From: Nevskia sp.
Lineage (GTDB): Bacteria; Pseudomonadota; Gammaproteobacteria; Nevskiales; Nevskiaceae
DNA: 50,354 nt
Reading direction: 5' to 3'
Assembly: GCA_028291645.1 (NCBI GenBank)
Contig: JAQGNU010000232.1
Location: forward strand, 1 to 50,354
A program made the position numbers and the translations under genes. The notes beneath the pieces are model-generated. The model was not told where the DNA came from, made no database searches, and was given only the letters and a program-made list of their open reading frames with translations. Positions 18,469 through 26,433 of this stretch are shown here, piece after piece (the first letter of the stretch is position 1; each line of letters starts with the position of its first letter).

Positions 18469-18593
18469 ACGGACAATTCAAAAACTCTCTGCTATCAAAA
18501 ACGAAGCGGCGCCTGCATCGATCGAAACTGCACGATCGAATGCGGCGCCGCCGGCTACAACACTTCGGCAACGATCAGCTCACTTCTCATCAT

Positions 18594-19124
18594 TCACGAC
18601 GCCATGCTGCGAAACACGCCGTCCTTGCGAATCAGACCGTGAAACATCGCCGCAGCCAGATGCATCAGTACCGTCAGCAAGAACAGATAGGCCAGATAGG
18701 TATGCAGACGATGCAGAACGGTATAGAGATGCAGATCGTGCGGCGCAATCGGCGGCAATCGCAGCGTGCTGAAGATCTGTACCGGATAACCGCCGGCAGC
18801 AAGCATCGCCCAGCCGATCAAAGGCATCGCGATCATCAGTGCGTACAGCAGCCAGTGCGACAGCCTTGCCGCATGACGCTGCCAGGCCGGAATGTCGGAC
18901 GGCAGCGCCGGCGGCGGATGCCGCAAGCGCACGACGATGCGCAGCAGCACCAGCAGCAGAATCGCGCTGCCGATCGGCCGATGCCATGCCACCAGCGTGC
19001 TGTGCGCGGTGCTGACGGTCGACACCATCGCGGCACCGATGAACAGCATTGCGATGATCATCAGCGCCATCGTCCAGTGCAGCAGGCGCGCCGGCAAAAC
19101 GAAATGTTCGGTGTGCGGATTCAT
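18594..19124 (-). CDS. Cytochrome b561, 176 aa
   Basis: A four-helix inner-membrane di-heme b protein that passes electrons between the quinone pool and periplasmic partners. Helices lie at about 10-33, 42-63, 85-107 and 140-165. Heme-ligand His candidates are in LLHWTM, AWHRP, LSHWLL and the H-rich HDLHLYTVLHRLHTYLAYL stretch. The ATG overlaps the catalase stop by four bases (ATGA), so the two are translated together. In this pair it may feed electrons to the periplasmic heme enzyme. No T-run hairpin is evident after the stop. Confidence 0.9.
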   Translation of the reverse strand: MNPHTEHFVLPARLLHWTMALMIIAMLFIGAAMVSTVSTAHSTLVAWHRPIGSAILLLVLLRIVVRLRHPPPALPSDIPAWQRHAARLSHWLLYALMIAMPLIGWAMLAAGGYPVQIFSTLRLPPIAPHDLHLYTVLHRLHTYLAYLFLLTVLMHLAAAMFHGLIRKDGVFRSMAS

Positions 19125-20242
19125 GGCTTGCTCCGATTGCCGTTCTGCGCGGCATCGTGAATGGCCGGCGCCTGCGCGCTCGGCTGTGGACCTTCGCTCG
19201 CGCGACGCGTGAATGAGGTTGAATAAACCGCTGAGCGCGCCGCCAGCAGCGGATCGCCGGAAGCCGCAATGCCCGGCGGCAGAATCAGCGGATCGAAATT
19301 GAGATCGCGGCAAGGGCTGTCTTCTTCGCTGGCGACACGCTCGATGCTGAGCGTGCCGACATCGACGCTCTCGCGATCGTCCGGCCATTGCTTCGTCGCG
19401 TTGTTGGTCGGATCGCCATCCTTGGCGAGTGTCAGCAGCAGATGCCAGCGCAGCGGACCGTGTGTAATGCGCGTGCGCACGTCGTCGAACAGGAAGTCGT
19501 GATCGAGCGTCGCCAACCGGTCCTTGTCGATCGCTGCGAACGGTGTTTCCGGCAAGCTCGACCAGCGCACGAAATGGCTGTCGCCCTGGGCATTGATGAA
19601 GCGGAACGCGTTGATGCTGTAGTAGGTGCCGTTGGCGAAGCTCGACGGCAACGGATGGTCCTTCAACCACTGCATGAACGCGCGCGTTTCCGGATGCGCC
19701 TGCAGGTAAGCCGCGACCTTGGCCGGGTCCGGCTTGCCGTTCGCATCCGGTTGGGTCGCGACCTGGAAGTCGAGAAACGCCTGCGGGGTGGCAACCGGGA
19801 AGACCGGCGTGTCGTCCATGCCGGTGCGCCACTGTTCGCCGTTGGCGGCAGTAATGCTCAGCGCCATCGCATGAAATACGAGGCGGCCATCCGGCGAATA
19901 CGGCTGGCCGCCGCCGGTCGAGAAGCGTCCGATCAGCGACGAGCGGCCGGCGGCGAATACGCGCGCCTTCGACAGACGTACGCCCTCGCCGTTCGCATCG
20001 AAATGGCCAACGAAGCACACGCCCTTGGCGTGCGCGCGACGGAAGCCTTCGTGCAGGCCGTCGTGCGCCTCCAGCGCGTTGGCGATTTTGGCCGGCGTCA
20101 GCCGGCGCGGATCGAGCCAGCCCGCGTCGAAGGCAAACAGCAGCGCGACGGCGCCGACGGTGGCCGCAATCAAAGCGGCCGCGCGTCCATGCTCGCGCAG
20201 CGCCCTGCCAAGCTGCTGCCGCAAAGGCAGTCGATCGTTCAT
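19121..20242 (-). CDS. Catalase-family peroxidase (SrpA type), membrane-anchored, 373 aa
   Basis: Small heme catalase-like protein without the C-terminal domains of full catalases. A hydrophobic segment at about 20-42 (AAALIAATVGAVALLFAF) is an anchor or signal. RRAHAKG at 68-74 matches the catalase distal-His segment, RFSTGGG and FHAMALSI follow, and FRFINAQGDSHFVRW stands in the middle of the fold. The C-terminus carries DPLILPPGI as in SrpA-type proteins. The start at 20242 (MNDRLP) has GGAGCAGGA upstream. It is first in an operon with cytochrome b561 and is divergent from the sigma gene, with an ECF-type promoter at 20286-20310. A role against periplasmic peroxides is likely. Confidence 0.87.
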   Translation of the reverse strand: MNDRLPLRQQLGRALREHGRAAALIAATVGAVALLFAFDAGWLDPRRLTPAKIANALEAHDGLHEGFRRAHAKGVCFVGHFDANGEGVRLSKARVFAAGRSSLIGRFSTGGGQPYSPDGRLVFHAMALSITAANGEQWRTGMDDTPVFPVATPQAFLDFQVATQPDANGKPDPAKVAAYLQAHPETRAFMQWLKDHPLPSSFANGTYYSINAFRFINAQGDSHFVRWSSLPETPFAAIDKDRLATLDHDFLFDDVRTRITHGPLRWHLLLTLAKDGDPTNNATKQWPDDRESVDVGTLSIERVASEEDSPCRDLNFDPLILPPGIAASGDPLLAARSAVYSTSFTRRASEGPQPSAQAPAIHDAAQNGNRSKP

Positions 20243-20285
20243 GTCCTGCTCCAAAGCCGCAAGGGCTAGCCTGTTGAACCGGTAT

Positions 20286-20310
20286 GACGCGGCGGCGCGC
20301 GATTTATTCC
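20286..20310 (-). promoter_or_regulatory. ECF-type promoter of the catalase/cytochrome b561 operon
   Basis: Minus strand: GGAATAA (20310-20304), 14 bases, CGTC (20289-20286) and then ATA. Identical words and spacing occur at 20349-20373 on the other strand and at 18444-18468. The distance to the catalase ATG at 20242 leaves a leader of about 35-40 bases. Confidence 0.75.
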
Positions 20311-20348
20311 CGCGAAAAAACTCGTTCCTAAAATTTCTTTCGCGCCGT

Positions 20349-20373
20349 GGAATAATTGGCCGCGGCGGGCGTC
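20349..20373 (+). promoter_or_regulatory. ECF-type promoter of the sigma/anti-sigma operon (autoregulation)
   Basis: Plus strand: GGAATAA (20349-20355), 14 bases, CGTC (20370-20373), then TGA. It is back to back with the catalase promoter, 38 bases apart. Transcription would start near 20380 and the sigma ATG is at 20416. Confidence 0.75.
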
Positions 20374-20415
20374 TGACCTGCAATCAGGCACTTTTGCCGC
20401 GACGGAATACCCTTC

Positions 20416-20928
20416 ATGCAAGCCACCATCAGCGACGAGGAACTGCGCGAACTGCTGCCGCGGCTGCGCCGCTTCGCGCAGTGGCTGACGCGCGAACCGA
20501 GCAGCGCGGACGACCTCGTGCAGAACTGCCTGGAGCGCGCACTGTCGCGCTGGCAATCGCGCGATCCGCAAGCCAGCCTGCGCGCCTGGCTGTTCACGAT
20601 CATGTACCGCCAGTTCGTCGACAGCCGCCGTCGCAGCAATCGCATCCAGCGTTTTTTCGAGCGCTTCCAAGAAGAGCCGGAACTGGCGCCGTCGGCAGAG
20701 GATGCCGTCATCGCCAATGCTTCGCTGGAAGCCTTCGGTCAGCTTTCGCCGGACCATCGCGCGATCCTGCTGATGGTTACGGTCGAGGGCTTCAGCTACC
20801 AGGAAACCGCGGACACGCTGGGCCTGCCGCTCGGCACCGTGATGTCGCGCCTGTCGCGCGCGCGCAGCGCCTACCGCGCATTGACCGAGGGCGAAGCCAG
20901 CCCGGCGCCGCTGAGGAGAATCAAATGA
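20416..20928 (+). CDS. ECF sigma factor, 170 aa
   Basis: RNA polymerase sigma factor of the extracytoplasmic-function class. Region 2 spans about 15-75 (SSADDLVQNCLERALSRW, then LRAWLFTIMYRQFVDSRRR). Region 4 spans about 105-160 (LSPDHRAILLMVTVEGFSYQ and TADTLGLPLGTVMSRLSRAR), with its helix-turn-helix. Regions 1 and 3 are missing, as expected. The last four bases overlap the anti-sigma start (ATGA), a standard sigma/anti-sigma arrangement. The promoter at 20349-20373 matches the promoters of the neighbouring catalase operon and secreted protein gene, so it probably activates itself and both of them. I do not assign an ECF group number. Confidence 0.92.
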   Translation: MQATISDEELRELLPRLRRFAQWLTREPSSADDLVQNCLERALSRWQSRDPQASLRAWLFTIMYRQFVDSRRRSNRIQRFFERFQEEPELAPSAEDAVIANASLEAFGQLSPDHRAILLMVTVEGFSYQETADTLGLPLGTVMSRLSRARSAYRALTEGEASPAPLRRIK

Positions 20929-21698
20929 ACACGATGCGTCCCAGCGAAGACGAACTGCATGCCTACGTCGACCAGCAGCTCGACCCGCAACGTCGCGCCG
21001 CAATGGAATCGTTCCTGGCCGCGTCGCCGGAAGATGCCGCGCGCGTTGCTGCTTGGCGCCGCGATGCCGATGCACTGCGCACCGCACTCGCTGGCACGAT
21101 GAGTCTGCCGATGAATCCGGCGTTCGATCCGGCAGCCATCCGCCGCCGCATGCGCATGCGCACTACGCGACGCTGGTCGATGGCCGCTTCGTTCGTATTG
21201 GTGATGGGCCTGAGCGGCATGGGCGGCTGGTTCGCGCACAACACGGTGATGAATCGTGCCGCGCCGCCGATGCAGGATGCGGTCGATGCCTATCGCGTGT
21301 TCGCCACCGACAGCGTGCATCCGGTCGAATGGCGCCCCGATGCGAATGGCGGCAGCGATAGTGGCGGCGATCTGCAGACCTGGCTCGGCGCACGCCTCGG
21401 CCGGCCGATGTCGCTGCCCGATCTGGGCGCCTATGGTTTCAAGTTGATGGGCGGACGTCTGCTGTCGACCGACGACGGCCCGGCCGCGCTGATCCTGTAC
21501 GAGGATGCCGCCGGCCAGCGCGTCAGCTTCTACCTGCGCCCCAGCTCACGCACCGCGCCGGGCACGCAGGGACAGCGCACCGACAAGGGCCTGCAGACTC
21601 GCTACTGGTTCCGCAACGGCTATGGCTTCGCGGTGGTCGGTCGTTCGAGCGATCCGCGCACGACCGAAATCCAGGACGCGTTTCCGTCGGCGACTTGA
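20925..21698 (+). CDS. Membrane anti-sigma factor, 257 aa
   Basis: Partner of the ECF sigma factor. The cytoplasmic N-terminus (DELHAYVDQQLDPQRRAAME, about 9-28) is the usual anti-sigma helix set. The HxxxCxxC zinc motif is absent, so redox sensing through zinc is unlikely. One transmembrane helix lies at about 85-104 (SMAASFVLVMGLSGMGGW). The periplasmic part (about 105-257) has segments such as DLGAYGFKLMGGRLLS and RYWFRNGYGFAVVG. Start at 20925 has GAGGAG and overlaps the sigma stop. The signal could be sensed outside the membrane; its nature is not visible. Confidence 0.88.
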   Translation: MNTMRPSEDELHAYVDQQLDPQRRAAMESFLAASPEDAARVAAWRRDADALRTALAGTMSLPMNPAFDPAAIRRRMRMRTTRRWSMAASFVLVMGLSGMGGWFAHNTVMNRAAPPMQDAVDAYRVFATDSVHPVEWRPDANGGSDSGGDLQTWLGARLGRPMSLPDLGAYGFKLMGGRLLSTDDGPAALILYEDAAGQRVSFYLRPSSRTAPGTQGQRTDKGLQTRYWFRNGYGFAVVGRSSDPRTTEIQDAFPSAT

Positions 21699-21804
21699 GC
21701 GGCTGCAGGAATCAGAAAATGCCCCGTCCCTGCGGGTTGTTTACGGATAAGCTCTTGACTGGCGGAGTCTGTACATGAGGTTTCGCCGGATGCTGCCGCT
21801 TTCG

Positions 21805-21900
21805 CGGCGTTTCCAGCAGCAAGTGATCGATACCGACTTCACCAACCTCGTTGATGATGACGGCGATATTGGTCATCTCCGGAAGCTTCAGCATCGCGTT
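21805..21900 (-). pseudogene. 96-bp fragment copied from the G3E GTPase gene (codons 23-54)
   Basis: Compared by eye with 17180-17275, 88 of 96 bases agree and 28 of 32 codons give the same residue (NAMLKLP..., then INEVGEVGIDHLLL). Both copies are on the minus strand, so they are direct repeats. The fragment lacks the Walker A motif and everything after Pro54 and cannot work. It ends 27 bases before the rhomboid gene. The two copies bracket the secreted protein, cytochrome b561, catalase, sigma and anti-sigma genes. Confidence 0.85.
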
Positions 21901-21926
21901 CGACATTGCCGCCAGAGCACAGCTCA

Positions 21927-22511
21927 ATGACACCCATCACCTATGCGCTGCTGATCGCCAACCTGATCGCCTACGGCATCGAGGCTGCGGTCGGCGGCAA
22001 CCTCGTCGAGCAATTCGCGCTGTGGCCGCTCGGCGCCGGCTTCCAGATCTGGCAGCTGGTGACGAGTGCCTTTCTGCACGCCAACCTGACGCAGCTGGCG
22101 ACCAATATGTTCGGCCTGTGGATGTTCGGGCGTGCGGTGGAACAGGCACTCGGCTCCGCGCGTTTCCTGCAGCTGTATTGCGCCAGCGTGCTCACCGCCA
22201 GCCTGGCGCAGCTGCTGGTCTGCGCCCTGCTCGGCCAGGTGCAGCCGACGCTGGGGGCCTCCGGCGGCCTGTTCGGCGTGCTCGCCGCGTTCGCGCTACT
22301 GTTCCCGAAGCAGACCATCGTGCTGCTGTTTCCGCCGATCCCGCTGCCGGCGCGCGTGTTCGTGCTGCTGTACGCGGCGTTCGAACTGTTCTCCGGCGTC
22401 GCCGGCACGCAGAGCGGCGTCGCCCATTTCGCACATCTCGGCGGCCTGGTTGGCGGCTACACGATGCTGCTGCTGTGGCGGCGCCGGGCGGCGCCGATGC
22501 ACCGCTCCTGA
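21927..22511 (+). CDS. Rhomboid-family intramembrane serine protease, 194 aa
   Basis: Membrane protease that cuts helices inside the bilayer. Six hydrophobic segments fit the basic rhomboid core. The catalytic Ser is in LGASGGLFG (Ser112), the His in HFAHLGGLVGG (His170), and the oxyanion/loop motif FLHANLTQLATNM lies at 49-61. All key residues are present. The start at 21927 (MTPITYALL) is chosen because the upstream codons belong to the GTPase fragment; there is no clear Shine-Dalgarno box. The fragment directly upstream means the original promoter region may have been replaced. It converges on creA (34-bp gap). Confidence 0.9.
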   Translation: MTPITYALLIANLIAYGIEAAVGGNLVEQFALWPLGAGFQIWQLVTSAFLHANLTQLATNMFGLWMFGRAVEQALGSARFLQLYCASVLTASLAQLLVCALLGQVQPTLGASGGLFGVLAAFALLFPKQTIVLLFPPIPLPARVFVLLYAAFELFSGVAGTQSGVAHFAHLGGLVGGYTMLLLWRRRAAPMHRS

Positions 22512-22545
22512 ATTCCGGCGTCGCGCGCTGGGCGAGCGCGAACCT

Positions 22546-23043
22546 TCAAGGCTTGGCGAAGGGCACCACCGAAACGGCGTTCATCGGCGAACCGTCGACG
22601 ATCTTGGTCGAGTACGCCAGATAGACCAGCACGCCACGCTGCCGATCGACGAAGCGATGCACCGTGGTCTTCTTGAAGATGATCGAGGTGCGCTCGCTGA
22701 AGACGTCGGCATCGTCTGGCAGGTTCGCCGGTAACGATACCGCCTGCGTCGCCGTGCAGGCGACCGAGAAACGCGCCGGATCTTCCGCGAGACCGACCGC
22801 ACCCTTGTAGCCGCCGGTGCGCGCCTGGCTCAGATAACAGGTCACCGCCGGCACCAGCGGATCGGAGTACGCGGTCACGCAGATCTTGTCATTCGGACTC
22901 GCCAGCCGGAACGTGGTGCTGACACAGCCGACGTCGTCGGAACCGGACGCTGCGGCGCGCGGTGCCGGCAGCAGCAGCGCAGCGGCAAGCACCGTCAGCA
23001 TCGCGCCCGACAAGGCGCGCGTCATTGCATCGATCACTTTCAT
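22546..23043 (-). CDS. creA: CreA family protein, 165 aa
   Basis: Exported protein of unknown biochemical role. A signal peptide at about 1-32 ends in APRAAA. The mature part has the CreA features: VGCVSTTFRLASPNDKICV near the front, VTCYLSQARTGG, a FSVACTATQAV segment and the end VYLAYSTKIVDGSPMNAVSV. Four or five Cys residues suggest a disulfide. Length is typical. GGAGCG lies upstream of the ATG at 23043. Neighbours give no functional hint. Confidence 0.88.
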   Translation of the reverse strand: MKVIDAMTRALSGAMLTVLAAALLLPAPRAAASGSDDVGCVSTTFRLASPNDKICVTAYSDPLVPAVTCYLSQARTGGYKGAVGLAEDPARFSVACTATQAVSLPANLPDDADVFSERTSIIFKKTTVHRFVDRQRGVLVYLAYSTKIVDGSPMNAVSVVPFAKP

Positions 23044-23161
23044 CAGGAACGCTCCGAGTCGCGCACGCCAGACATGAGGCGCGTTGCGTCCGGCAGTATG
23101 CCCGCCGCGAGCGGCGAACGGATGACCACCGCGAACTGTGCTCGGACGCCCCTCGCCGCAA

Positions 23162-24208
23162 TCAATGCCGCGCCGGTTCCTCCGCGACCTTGACCAGCAG
23201 CTTGCCGGTATTGGTGCCGTTGAACAGCTTGGTCACCGCCTGGGCTGCGTTCTCCAGGCCGTCGACGATATCGAGCTTATATTTCATGCGGCCCTGCAGG
23301 TACCACTGCGTCATGTCGTCGTGCGCCTTCGCCCACCAGCGCTTGTCGGCCGCGTAATCGAGCACGATGAAGCCTTCGAGCTTGGCGCGCTTGTTGAGCA
23401 GGTTGTAGATGTTCGGCGGCCCGACCATCTGGTCGTCCTTGCCGTACTGCGAGATCGCACCGCACATGGCGATGCGTGCTTTCATATTGATCAGATCGAG
23501 CACCGCTTCGAGGCATTCGCCGCCGACGTTGTCGAAGAACGTGTCGACGCCCGTCGGGCAGGCCGTGGCCAACGCGGCGCGCCAGGATTTCTGCTTGTAG
23601 TTGACCACTGCGTCGGCACCCAATTCATTCTTGACCCACTGGCACTTGTCGTCGGAGCCGGCGATGCCGACGACACGGCAGCCCATGATCTTGCCGATCT
23701 GCACCGCGACCGAACCGACTGCGCCCGCCGCACCGGACACCAGCATGGTTTCGCCGACTTTTGGATGCAGCAGATCGAGAATGCCGAAGTAGGCCGTCAG
23801 TCCAATGTGTTCGAACAGACCGAAGCGCGCGGTCAATGGCAGTCGCGGGTCCATCTCGACCCGATTGACGAAGCCACTGCCGTCGGAAATCGAATATGCC
23901 TCCCAGCCGAGCACGCCGGTGACGATCGCACCGGTCGGGAAGCCGGGATGATTGGAAGACTCGACCACGCCCATCGTGAAACCACGCATGACCTCGCCGA
24001 GCTTCACCGACGGCATGTAACTCGCCTTCTCGCGCGTCCACAGCCGATGCGTCGGATCGAGCGATAGATACAGCGTGCGGATGCGGAACTGGTTCTTACC
24101 CGGCTGCGGCATCGCCGACTCGCGCAGTTCGAAATTCTCAGGCTGCAGATCGCCCTGCGGACGCGAAGCCAGATGCCAACTGCGATTCACCGGCTGGCCG
24201 TTGTTCAT
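23162..24208 (-). CDS. NADP-dependent oxidoreductase, leukotriene-B4-dehydrogenase/CurA type, 348 aa
   Basis: Zinc-free medium-chain dehydrogenase/reductase that reduces enones or quinones. It begins with RSWHLASRPQGDLQPENFEL, typical of the branch, then FGLFEHIGLTAYFGILDL and the nucleotide loop SGAAGAVGSVAVQIGK, a GSDDKCQWVKNELGAD segment and VDTFFDNVGGECLEAVL. No structural-zinc Cys cluster is present. The start at 24208 (MNNGQP) has GAGGAG. It is followed on the same strand by nothing for about 120 bp and preceded by the PLP enzyme gene 180 bp away. The true substrate is not known. Confidence 0.9.
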   Translation of the reverse strand: MNNGQPVNRSWHLASRPQGDLQPENFELRESAMPQPGKNQFRIRTLYLSLDPTHRLWTREKASYMPSVKLGEVMRGFTMGVVESSNHPGFPTGAIVTGVLGWEAYSISDGSGFVNRVEMDPRLPLTARFGLFEHIGLTAYFGILDLLHPKVGETMLVSGAAGAVGSVAVQIGKIMGCRVVGIAGSDDKCQWVKNELGADAVVNYKQKSWRAALATACPTGVDTFFDNVGGECLEAVLDLINMKARIAMCGAISQYGKDDQMVGPPNIYNLLNKRAKLEGFIVLDYAADKRWWAKAHDDMTQWYLQGRMKYKLDIVDGLENAAQAVTKLFNGTNTGKLLVKVAEEPARH

Positions 24209-24388
24209 GCTTGCTCTCCTCATTGTTCGAATAGCGGCGTCGCACGGCGCCGGGTTGGTCGGGTCGGCCTGGCGTCTATCGCGCCACGGCGCCGCGCCCG
24301 CTCGCCTATTCGTAAGCGATTTGAGGCCGTCTTGTCTGCCTGGGGAATGCCCTACATCGACGCGGGATTGCCCGCGTAGCGCGCGGAG

Positions 24389-25621
24389 TTATGCGGCGCC
24401 GAGCACGACCTCGAGCGCTTCGATCAACCGGTCGATCTCTGCCGTCGACGTGTAGTGCAGGAACGACAGCCGCAGCACGCCGCGTTGCGGGTCGACACCG
24501 AGCGCTTCGAGCAGGCGCACCGCATAGAAGTGCCCGGCGGCGGCCATGATGCCGCGTTCGGCGAGCGCGGGAATCAGTTCCTGAGGTGTGCGCCGCGTTG
24601 GCACGCAGGCCACGGTCGCAGCACGCTGCCTGGCGTCGGCTGGCCCGAGCAGACGCACGTCCTTGCGATGGCTGAGATAGTCGAGCAGGCGCGTCAACCC
24701 AGGCCGCTCGGCGTCACGCAGTAACTGCCGCACGCGTTGCGGCCGCGCATCGGGCGCACCGCCGCCATGATGCGCATCGAGTGCATCGAAGTATTCGGCA
24801 ACGCCGCGCGCAGCCGCGATCTGCGCATGATCGGGGCCGGCCGGCACCAGGCGTTTGCGCGCGTAGGCATCGTTGAAATAGTGCGCCTCGTTGCCGAGCC
24901 GCTCGAACAGCGGCGTGCGCACGACCATCGCGCCGAGATGCGGCCCGAAGGTCTTGTATAGCGAGAACAGCACGACATCCGCGCCCATCGCGGCGACATC
25001 GGGCAGCCCGTGCGGCGCCGAGGCGACGCAGTCCACCACCGTGATCGCACCGACCGCGCGCGCCTTCGCCGCAATCGATGCCACTGGATTGAACTGCGCG
25101 ACGATATTGGAACAGTGCGAAAACGCCAGCAGACGCGTGCGTTCGCCGAGCAGGCGATCCAGCGCCGTGAGATCGAGCGCGCCGCTCTGCGGATCGACCT
25201 GCCATTCCTTGATGACGAGGCCATCCGCCGCCAGCCGGCGCCAGACACCGTTGTTGGCTTCGTGATCCTGATTGGTGACGATGACTTCGTCGCCGGCGCG
25301 CAGCAGCTTGCGCAAGGCCTGCGCCAGCACGTAACTGTTCTGCGAGGTCGAAGGACCGAAATGCAGTTCGTCGACGCCAACGTTGAGATATTCGGCGAGA
25401 CGCAGGTACGCGGCGTCCATCCACTCGCCGGCTTCCTGCGACGCGGGATAGTCGTAGTAAGGCTGCAGCTTGAGCCGACGATAATATTCACCGAGCCGAT
25501 CGATCACCTGGCGACAGGCGTACGAGCCGCCGGCGTTTTCGAAGAAGGCGTGCCGCTGCAGCGAGGGCTCGGCGAACGCGGGGAACTGGGCACGCACGAA
25601 ATCGACATCGAACTGCGTCAA
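24389..25621 (-). CDS. Aminotransferase class V fold PLP enzyme (desulfurase-like, catalytic Cys not seen), 410 aa
   Basis: PLP enzyme of fold type I. FFENAGGSYACRQVID opens the fold, HEANNGVWRRLA and SHCSNIVAQFNPV follow, VVDCVASAPHG holds the Asp that pairs with the pyridine nitrogen (Asp197), and SLYKTFGPHLGAM holds the Schiff-base Lys (Lys223). In cysteine desulfurases a loop Cys precedes the C-terminal Arg region; here the matching stretch reads GIMAAAGHFYAVRLLEALG with no Cys, so desulfurase activity is doubtful. The start is TTG at 25621 with GGAG nine bases upstream. It is third in a likely unit with the isomerase-like and FrnE-like genes (62-bp gap). Confidence 0.82.
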   Translation of the reverse strand: MTQFDVDFVRAQFPAFAEPSLQRHAFFENAGGSYACRQVIDRLGEYYRRLKLQPYYDYPASQEAGEWMDAAYLRLAEYLNVGVDELHFGPSTSQNSYVLAQALRKLLRAGDEVIVTNQDHEANNGVWRRLAADGLVIKEWQVDPQSGALDLTALDRLLGERTRLLAFSHCSNIVAQFNPVASIAAKARAVGAITVVDCVASAPHGLPDVAAMGADVVLFSLYKTFGPHLGAMVVRTPLFERLGNEAHYFNDAYARKRLVPAGPDHAQIAAARGVAEYFDALDAHHGGGAPDARPQRVRQLLRDAERPGLTRLLDYLSHRKDVRLLGPADARQRAATVACVPTRRTPQELIPALAERGIMAAAGHFYAVRLLEALGVDPQRGVLRLSFLHYTSTAEIDRLIEALEVVLGAA

Positions 25622-25683
25622 GGCTGCGGTCTCCTGCGAAACATTGATTGATAGCGGTGCGGCGCACGCCCGCTACATATCGG

Positions 25684-26340
25684 CTATGCAGCGCTGCTTT
25701 CGGCAGCGATCTGCAATAGCGCACGCTCGAACACTTCGACCGGCTGGCCGCCGGAGATCAGATGCCGTTGATTGATGACGATCGCCGGCACCGAATGGAT
25801 GCCGTGGTCGAGATAGAACTGTTCCTGTGCACGCGTCTCCGCCGCATATTCGTCAGATTCCAGAATCGCTTTCGCGCGCAAAGGATCGAGCCCGCTGGCC
25901 TGCGCGATTTCAACCAGTACCTGGTGATCGGCAGGATTGCGGCCCTCGCCGAAGTAAGCGCGCAGCAAGGCTTCTTTCAACACCTGCTGACGACCTTCCA
26001 GTGCGGCCCAGTGCAGCAGGCGGTGCGCATCGAAGGTGTTGTAGATGCGACCGCGCTGTTCCATGTTGAAGGTGAAGCCGACTTCGGCACCGCGCTGGCG
26101 GATCGCTGCGCGATTGCGTTCGACATCGCTCGCCGACGAACCGTATTTCTGCCGGATGTGCTCGACGATGTCCTGCCCTTCCGGCGGCATCTGCGGATTC
26201 AGCTCGAACGGCTGGAAATGCAGCTCGGCCTCGATCCGATCGTCGACGCGCGCCAGCGCCTGTTCCAGCGACTTCAATCCGATCGCGCACCAGGGGCAGG
26301 ACACGTCCGACACAAAATCGATCTTCATTCGCGACTTCAT
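25684..26340 (-). CDS. FrnE-like DsbA-family oxidoreductase, 218 aa
   Basis: Thioredoxin-fold protein with a CPWC motif (Cys15, Cys18) after the first strand and a helical insertion, as in the FrnE and hydroxychromene-carboxylate-isomerase branch of DsbA proteins. GIHSVPAIVINQRHLISGGQ carries the cis-Pro loop and the usual FrnE C-terminal motif. There is no signal peptide, so it acts in the cytoplasm. AAGGAAG stands upstream of the ATG at 26340; a second in-frame ATG is at 26328. It lies 93 bp after the isomerase-like gene. Redox isomerase work is likely from the intact CPWC. Confidence 0.88.
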   Translation of the reverse strand: MKSRMKIDFVSDVSCPWCAIGLKSLEQALARVDDRIEAELHFQPFELNPQMPPEGQDIVEHIRQKYGSSASDVERNRAAIRQRGAEVGFTFNMEQRGRIYNTFDAHRLLHWAALEGRQQVLKEALLRAYFGEGRNPADHQVLVEIAQASGLDPLRAKAILESDEYAAETRAQEQFYLDHGIHSVPAIVINQRHLISGGQPVEVFERALLQIAAESSAA

Positions 26341-26433
26341 CGTTGCACTTCCTTGTTTCGATGCGCGCTAGCTTAATCAGTTTTCTGCGGATCGACGCCG
26401 GCAGCGCGCCATCCACCGCAGCACAGCGGGCGT

